Assembly (NCBI GenBank): GCA_964544885.1
Contig: CAZJDX010000004.1
Location: 1-64,000, forward strand
DNA from: QQVM01 sp964544885
GTDB lineage: Bacteria; Bacteroidota; Bacteroidia; AKYH767-A; 2013-40CM-41-45
Length of the DNA: 64,000 nt
Direction: 5' to 3'
Position 1 is the first letter of the stretch; every line of letters begins with the position of its first letter. Of the stretch, positions 59,682 to 64,000 are shown one piece after another. The position numbers and the translations under genes are program-made. Below the pieces are notes generated by a model that did not search any database, was not told where the DNA came from, and was given only the letters and a program-made list of their open reading frames with translations.

Positions 59682-60369
59682 ATCATTCGGTAAGCTACAA
59701 GTACTGAAAGAAGTAAATCTGGAGTTTGGCTCAGGTGAAGTGATCTGCCTCATTGGTCCAAATGGTTCCGGAAAGACTACACTCATCAAAAGTTTTCTGG
59801 GACTGGTTATTCCCGATTCCGGGAAGATCTTTTTCCGCGACAAGAATATCCTTGCTACCTGGCACTACAGGAATGAAGTAGGGTATATGCCACAGATCGG
59901 AAGATTCCCCGAGCAGATGAAGGTGCGACAAGTGTTTCAGATGATGAAGGATCTTCGGGGTGAGGCAGCCGGTCTGGACGAAGATCTTCTCCACGTATTC
60001 TCGCTTGATGAGATCATGGAAAAACGCATGGGATTCCTCAGCGGTGGTACACGGCAGAAAGTGAGCGCCGCGCTGGCCTATTTGTTTAAACCATCAATTC
60101 TGGTCCTGGATGAACCGACCGCGGGACTTGATCCTATCTCATCAGAAAGATTAAAGTCTAAGATCCTGAGTGAAAGAGAAAAGGGTAAACTGACACTCAT
60201 CACATCGCACAATATGACGGAAGTGGAAGAACTCGCCGACAAGGTGATATTTATTGTGGAGGGAAAAATTCAGTTCAACAAATCGGTGGAGCAGATCAAA
60301 GAGGAAGCTAAGGAAAACCGGCTCGGTAAGGCGCTGGCCTTGGTTATGGAGGACCATGTGCATGTTTAA
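59656..60369 (+). CDS. nosF: NosF, ABC transporter ATPase
   Basis: A protein of 237 residues. Walker A is GPNGSGKTTL, the signature FLSGGTRQKV, Walker B SILVLDEPTAGLDP and the switch His is in ITSHNMTE. It energises the NosFY transporter needed for the CuZ centre. The length is slightly less than usual (~300), which is within the range of ABC ATPases. It overlaps nosD by 26 nt and nosY by 8 nt. Confidence 0.93.
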   Translation: MIRIENLSKSFGKLQVLKEVNLEFGSGEVICLIGPNGSGKTTLIKSFLGLVIPDSGKIFFRDKNILATWHYRNEVGYMPQIGRFPEQMKVRQVFQMMKDLRGEAAGLDEDLLHVFSLDEIMEKRMGFLSGGTRQKVSAALAYLFKPSILVLDEPTAGLDPISSERLKSKILSEREKGKLTLITSHNMTEVEELADKVIFIVEGKIQFNKSVEQIKEEAKENRLGKALALVMEDHVHV

Positions 60370-61129
60370 GGTTTTGAAATATACTTTGTATGATATTCTG
60401 CGAAACAGAATGGTGATCGGCTATACGGTACTTCTCTTCGCTTTATGTTCCGGACTTTTCTACCTGGGTTCAGATTACGCGAGTACCCTTGTCGGTCTTC
60501 TCCATGTGATCCTGCTGGTAGTGCCGCTGATCTGTATAATCTTTGGAACCACGCATTTCTATAATTCCAGGGAGTTCATTGAGATGCTGCTTGCCCAACC
60601 TGTGAACAGGAACAGTATTTTCTACGGAAAATACCTGGGTTTGTCAGGCTCTCTTTCGATCGCCCTGTTCATCGGATTGGGAATTCCACTTGTCCTTTGG
60701 CAACCAACGGAACCGGGTTTTTATCTGCTTCTCGTTGGATTTCTTCTGACGCTGGTTTTTTCAGCGCTCGCCTTGCTTACTTCCATTCGTAGTGCAGACA
60801 AAGCCAAAGGAATTGGTTCTGCGTTGATGTTATGGTTTTATTTCGCGGTATTGTTCGACGGACTTGTGCTGCTGATCCTGCATTACTTCGATGATTATCC
60901 TCTTGAAGAGCTCGTACTGGTTCTGACAGCCCTTAATCCAATCGATATGGGCAGGGTCTTGATATTACTGAAGCTGGAGACTTCCGCCCTGATGGGATAT
61001 ACCGGCGCCTTATACCAGAAATTTTTCGGTTCCGGCGCCGGACAGTTGTATTCTTTCGTGGTTCTTGGCATCTGGGTTATGATCCCATTGCTCAGAGCAA
61101 GAAAAATATTTTCCTCAAAGGACCTTTAA
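60362..61129 (+). CDS. nosY: NosY, ABC transporter permease
   Basis: A protein of 255 residues from the ATG at 60362, which overlaps the nosF stop (ATGTTTAA). Six membrane helices. FKVLKYTLYDILRNRMVIGYTVLLF and the loop IIFGTTHFYNSREFIEMLLAQPVNRNSIFYGKYLG match the NosY permease family. C-terminal ALNPIDMGRVLILLKLETSALMGY is also characteristic. It completes the NosDFY maturation set. Confidence 0.93.
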   Translation: MFKVLKYTLYDILRNRMVIGYTVLLFALCSGLFYLGSDYASTLVGLLHVILLVVPLICIIFGTTHFYNSREFIEMLLAQPVNRNSIFYGKYLGLSGSLSIALFIGLGIPLVLWQPTEPGFYLLLVGFLLTLVFSALALLTSIRSADKAKGIGSALMLWFYFAVLFDGLVLLILHYFDDYPLEELVLVLTALNPIDMGRVLILLKLETSALMGYTGALYQKFFGSGAGQLYSFVVLGIWVMIPLLRARKIFSSKDL

Positions 61130-61163
61130 TATGGTATTGACAGTTTAAACCGGAACTGAAGCG

Positions 61164-61535
61164 ATGAAAGTTGGATGCGGTTTTTTATCTTCCCTGTTCG
61201 TTGTATGGATCACGACTCAGCCGTCTTGTTCTCCTGCTGTTGAATCCGGGCAAAATGAAGAGGTCGTGTATGAAAATCTTGTAAGAGAGTTGCATCACCT
61301 GGAATGCGAACATATACGGAAGCAGAACCAGATTGTGGAAGATACAGGTGTTTATGCTTACCGTGCAGCGGCATTTCATGCCGTATTGAAAGATACTGAC
61401 AGAAATGCCTTGGTCAGGTACGAAGAGCTTCATCAGGCTCTGGCCAGGATAGAGTATGGAATGTCAGGTAAGGAGCATATACAATACTGTGATTTTCTGA
61501 ATAAGGTATATGCTGAAGGTTGTGCCGGCAGATAA
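61164..61535 (+). CDS. Small exported protein at the end of the nos operon, unknown function
   Basis: A protein of 123 residues, 34 nt after nosY on the same strand. The N-terminus MKVGCGFLSSLFVVWITTQPSC looks like a signal; the Cys after QPS would be a marginal lipidation site. The mature part is helical and has a His/Cys-rich start (LVRELHHLECEHIRKQNQIVE), which could bind a metal, and three further Cys. I do not recognise a family. Context suggests a role in N2O respiration, but this is inference. Confidence 0.65.
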   Translation: MKVGCGFLSSLFVVWITTQPSCSPAVESGQNEEVVYENLVRELHHLECEHIRKQNQIVEDTGVYAYRAAAFHAVLKDTDRNALVRYEELHQALARIEYGMSGKEHIQYCDFLNKVYAEGCAGR

Positions 61536-61546
61536 TTTAGACCGTT

Positions 61547-63718
61547 CTATTCGAGAATGGTAAATTCCACTCTTCTGTTTTTCTGGCGTCCTTCGGGTGT
61601 AGTATTGGGAGCTATGGGTTGAGAAAGCCCGTAGCCTTTTGTGATGATCCTTGATTCCTCCACACTTTTTGCTACCAGATAGGTTTTTACTGCATTGGCT
61701 CTGTTTTGTGAGAGTTTCATGTTCAGCTGGGAAGAACCGACATTATCGGTATGGCCTTCTATCAGTATCCGGAATGTGGATTTACGCTTGAGCAGATTAG
61801 CCAGTTCGTCCAGTGAAGCGTAGCTGGTTTGACGGATTACGGCTTTCCCGCTTTCAAATTCAAGGTTACTGAACACTTTATTGATGATTTCCTGATCTTC
61901 TTTGTTCAGTTGCACTCTAACAGGCACTGCCGGCTTTACTTCAATTTTTTCGACCACAGGGCAACCGTTGTTGGTTAATGGGCCGGGAACCAGCACACAG
62001 CTGTCAAGTTTGTCGATCAGTCCGTCATTGTCGGTGTCGGGACATCCTTTATTGATCAGCAGTCCTTTTTCGGTAATGCAGTCATCTTCAGGATCTGGGA
62101 TTGAATCCAGGTCAGTATCCGGACAGCCCGAATAAGCAACCAGACCTGAGTCGAGCGGGCACTTATCTTCTTTATCGGCAATCCCGTCATTATCTGCATC
62201 CGGGCAACCAAAGAGAATTTTTACCCCCGGAATATCGGGGCACTTATCGTCCTTGTCCGCAACCCCGTCAAGGTCGGAATCGGGACAACCATTGAATTCG
62301 GCAAGTCCGGGTGTGTCAGGACAATCATCTTTTGCATCGCTTACCTTGTCTTTATCTCTGTCTTTAAATGGTCTACCTAAAATCAGGTTGATACCAAAAT
62401 GTACGTGACTGTTTCTTGAATCAAGGGGGGCAACCAGTCCGATAACGTTATCAGTAACCGTATATAGTTGCACAGCGCCGGCACTGACCGTAAATCCTGC
62501 GCCGATATTGGCAAAGTTATGATTCATGTAGGAATAAGAGAGTGATGTTGAAAGATGCCTTCCTACTTTCAGGTTATAAGAAAGTGTGACCGTCGGCTGA
62601 ATAGTCTTCTTAAAAAATTCGGCATGGATAAGTCCGCCGGCAAAACTCTTGTCATTGATTTTGTAATTCGCGCCCAGGTACAAATGAGCAGGAAGATAGC
62701 TTGTATAGGCATCCGAAAATTCGCTTGTATTGAAAGTATCGCTCAGCGAATCCAGCACGGATTCAACATTGGCATTTGTATCATTGATGAAGTTTTTCAG
62801 ATCAACGCCTGAAAATTCATATTTACCTGCGGCAGTTTTGTAATTTTTTACGTCCTCTTTCCATTTTATATAGCCAAGGTTGACTACACTCAGGCTGAAT
62901 TTCCAGTTATCATTGTAAGAGTAGGTTGCTCCTATATCCGCACCAAATCCTTTATTATTCCTGTTGAGAAGATATTTTTTAATATTCTTCGCCTGAACCT
63001 TTGAATCCGTTGTATCGAATTGCTCATAGCCTTCATCGTTGTTGTCAGGGCTGGAAGTCCGGATAATGACATCGGTAGGCACTTCGAGGCTGTAATCATC
63101 CGAAGCTGTATAAAATCCCAGATCCCCGGTACTTGATGAATAATTTTCCATACCATAGAGATACTTCAGTCTTATGCCTGTTGTCCATTTTTCATTGACT
63201 TCATAAGTCCAGCCAATACCATAATCCCTGTAATGTGTGGCATCAAATCCGGTTTTGGAAAAATCCAGACTTTGACCGATGAATGGGCCGTTTCCTTTGT
63301 CAATCAGATTGATCAGGTCTTTCGAATACAGGAATGCGAAGTTCACATGCTCGGTTATATTCACCGTGAAATAGTTTCTTTTCACTTTAACGCCGAATGA
63401 TAATATATCAATACTTGCATTGACTTTGAGAAAATTGTTGTTACGGAGTTTTCTGACCACATTATCTATATCGATCGTAACAGAATCATCAGAACGTAAT
63501 TTATAGAAATCATGATAATTGAAACTGCTGTTGCTTATCAGTAAATAGTTCGAGGAAAGCGCCGGCAAACCTATATAATACCGGTTTACCGGCATTTGTG
63601 ACGGATTGACTCTTGTATATTGACCAATGTCAAACATGTTATACAAAGTGAGGTCTTGTTGCGCAACCGATGTTTGCGAGAAGAGTGTGAAAAAGACTAT
63701 ATATAGAGATTTTTTCAT
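61547..63718 (-). CDS. DUF5723-type outer-membrane barrel with TSP3 repeats and OmpA domain
   Basis: A protein of 723 residues with signal peptide MKKSLYIVFFTLFSQTSVAQ. Residues about 20-445 fit a DUF5723 beta-barrel (LYNMFDIGQYTRVNPSQMP, YYIGLPALSSNYLLISNSSF). Five calcium-binding type 3 thrombospondin-like repeats follow (about 450-585; DRDKDKVSDAKDDCPD, DSDLDGVADKDDKCPD and so on). The C-terminal OmpA domain (about 600-723) has LEFESGKAVI, LIEGHTDNVGSSQLNMKLSQNRANAV and GKNRRVEF-like RQKNRRVEFTI, which bind peptidoglycan. It should connect the outer membrane to the cell wall. Relatives of this layout occur in gliding and T9SS-bearing Bacteroidota, but a direct T9SS role is not shown. It starts 20 nt after the gene upstream. 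Confidence 0.88.
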   Translation of the reverse strand: MKKSLYIVFFTLFSQTSVAQQDLTLYNMFDIGQYTRVNPSQMPVNRYYIGLPALSSNYLLISNSSFNYHDFYKLRSDDSVTIDIDNVVRKLRNNNFLKVNASIDILSFGVKVKRNYFTVNITEHVNFAFLYSKDLINLIDKGNGPFIGQSLDFSKTGFDATHYRDYGIGWTYEVNEKWTTGIRLKYLYGMENYSSSTGDLGFYTASDDYSLEVPTDVIIRTSSPDNNDEGYEQFDTTDSKVQAKNIKKYLLNRNNKGFGADIGATYSYNDNWKFSLSVVNLGYIKWKEDVKNYKTAAGKYEFSGVDLKNFINDTNANVESVLDSLSDTFNTSEFSDAYTSYLPAHLYLGANYKINDKSFAGGLIHAEFFKKTIQPTVTLSYNLKVGRHLSTSLSYSYMNHNFANIGAGFTVSAGAVQLYTVTDNVIGLVAPLDSRNSHVHFGINLILGRPFKDRDKDKVSDAKDDCPDTPGLAEFNGCPDSDLDGVADKDDKCPDIPGVKILFGCPDADNDGIADKEDKCPLDSGLVAYSGCPDTDLDSIPDPEDDCITEKGLLINKGCPDTDNDGLIDKLDSCVLVPGPLTNNGCPVVEKIEVKPAVPVRVQLNKEDQEIINKVFSNLEFESGKAVIRQTSYASLDELANLLKRKSTFRILIEGHTDNVGSSQLNMKLSQNRANAVKTYLVAKSVEESRIITKGYGLSQPIAPNTTPEGRQKNRRVEFTILE

Positions 63719-63738
63719 GACATGTTTATTTTACGGGA

Positions 63739-64000
63739 TCAGAATTCGATATTAAGGAAAGCGCGTACTCCGATCCTGATATCGAGCGTATAAGAAGAGT
63801 ATATGGGTACCTGCTGTACCGGTGCGTTTTGAGTGCTGACTATTGCCGTTATGATCAGCTTTTTGGCATCATAAATGCGTTCCAGTCTTGCCTTGTCGAA
63901 CTCTTCATCGCGCATTTTTTTATTCGGGAGGATCACCTTTCCGTTCAGATCAAGTAGTCCTGATTCCACAATGAAATCTGAGGCATCGCTGAGTAATGAA
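63739..64000 (-). CDS. C-terminal part of a protein cut by the window edge
   Basis: The reverse frame is open from the stop at 63739 to the right edge, so the start lies outside. The visible 86 residues include LLDLNGKVILPNKKMRDEEFDKARLERIYDAKKLIITAI-type sequence and end in YTLDIRIGVRAFLNIEF, a strand-rich, aromatic end that could be the last strands of an outer-membrane protein. I do not recognise a family. It is 20 nt upstream of the DUF5723-OmpA gene and probably in the same operon. Confidence 0.6.
   Translation of the reverse strand, partial: SLLSDASDFIVESGLLDLNGKVILPNKKMRDEEFDKARLERIYDAKKLIITAIVSTQNAPVQQVPIYSSYTLDIRIGVRAFLNIEF

Overview
The window looks like a chromosomal segment of a Bacteroidota bacterium, probably uncultured and environmental. 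Four proteins carry a type IX secretion system (T9SS) C-terminal sorting domain. The prolyl-tRNA synthetase is of the archaeal/eukaryotic type, as is usual in this phylum. Several promoters fit the Bacteroidota consensus, TTTG about 19 nt before TAnnTTTG. SprB repeats, a DUF5723-OmpA protein, FadL-like and YceI-like proteins are also typical. I cannot fix the family; Chitinophagales/Sphingobacteriales-like lineages are plausible.

Layout. 1-5138: an outer-membrane FadL-like protein (cut by the left edge), a Tyr/Asn-rich lipoprotein, proS and a conserved unknown. 5162-6100: a tRNA-Glu followed by a tandemly duplicated module made of the tRNA 3-prime half plus a small GIY-YIG nuclease gene. The second copy is broken by an IS3-like remnant, and two REP-like hairpins are embedded. 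6212-13889: a T9SS beta-helix protein, YceI, DUF3817, a hybrid histidine kinase with a cyclic-nucleotide-binding-like domain, an HD hydrolase and a TPR adenylate cyclase. 13990-30318: a giant 4687-residue T9SS adhesin/protease with a hexapeptide array, and a second T9SS protein with a CxxCH motif. 30554-39711: a polytopic membrane protein, DUF2911, a sodium symporter with a 45-residue membrane partner, a PIG-L deacetylase and another T9SS protein.

40490-50476 is a complex I operon, nuoABCD-HIJKLMN, without nuoE, nuoF and nuoG. 50507-54387 holds a small unknown protein, a PAS histidine kinase, two lone receiver proteins, a possible structured RNA and a NarL-type regulator. 54567-61535 is a clade II (Sec-exported) nitrous oxide reductase operon: cytochrome c, nosZ, a nosB-like gene, nosL, nosD, nosF, nosY and a small exported protein. 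The right end has a DUF5723-TSP3-OmpA protein and a gene cut by the window edge.

Together the genes suggest a respiring surface-living or polymer-using bacterium. Electrons enter a quinone pool through an 11-subunit complex I that lacks the NADH module, and can leave to N2O. A large part of the coding capacity is spent on T9SS-exported proteins. The most unusual items are the tRNA-associated GIY-YIG tandem module, the (A/G)RAIVN hexapeptide array inside the giant protease-adhesin, and a candidate small RNA near the two-component genes.
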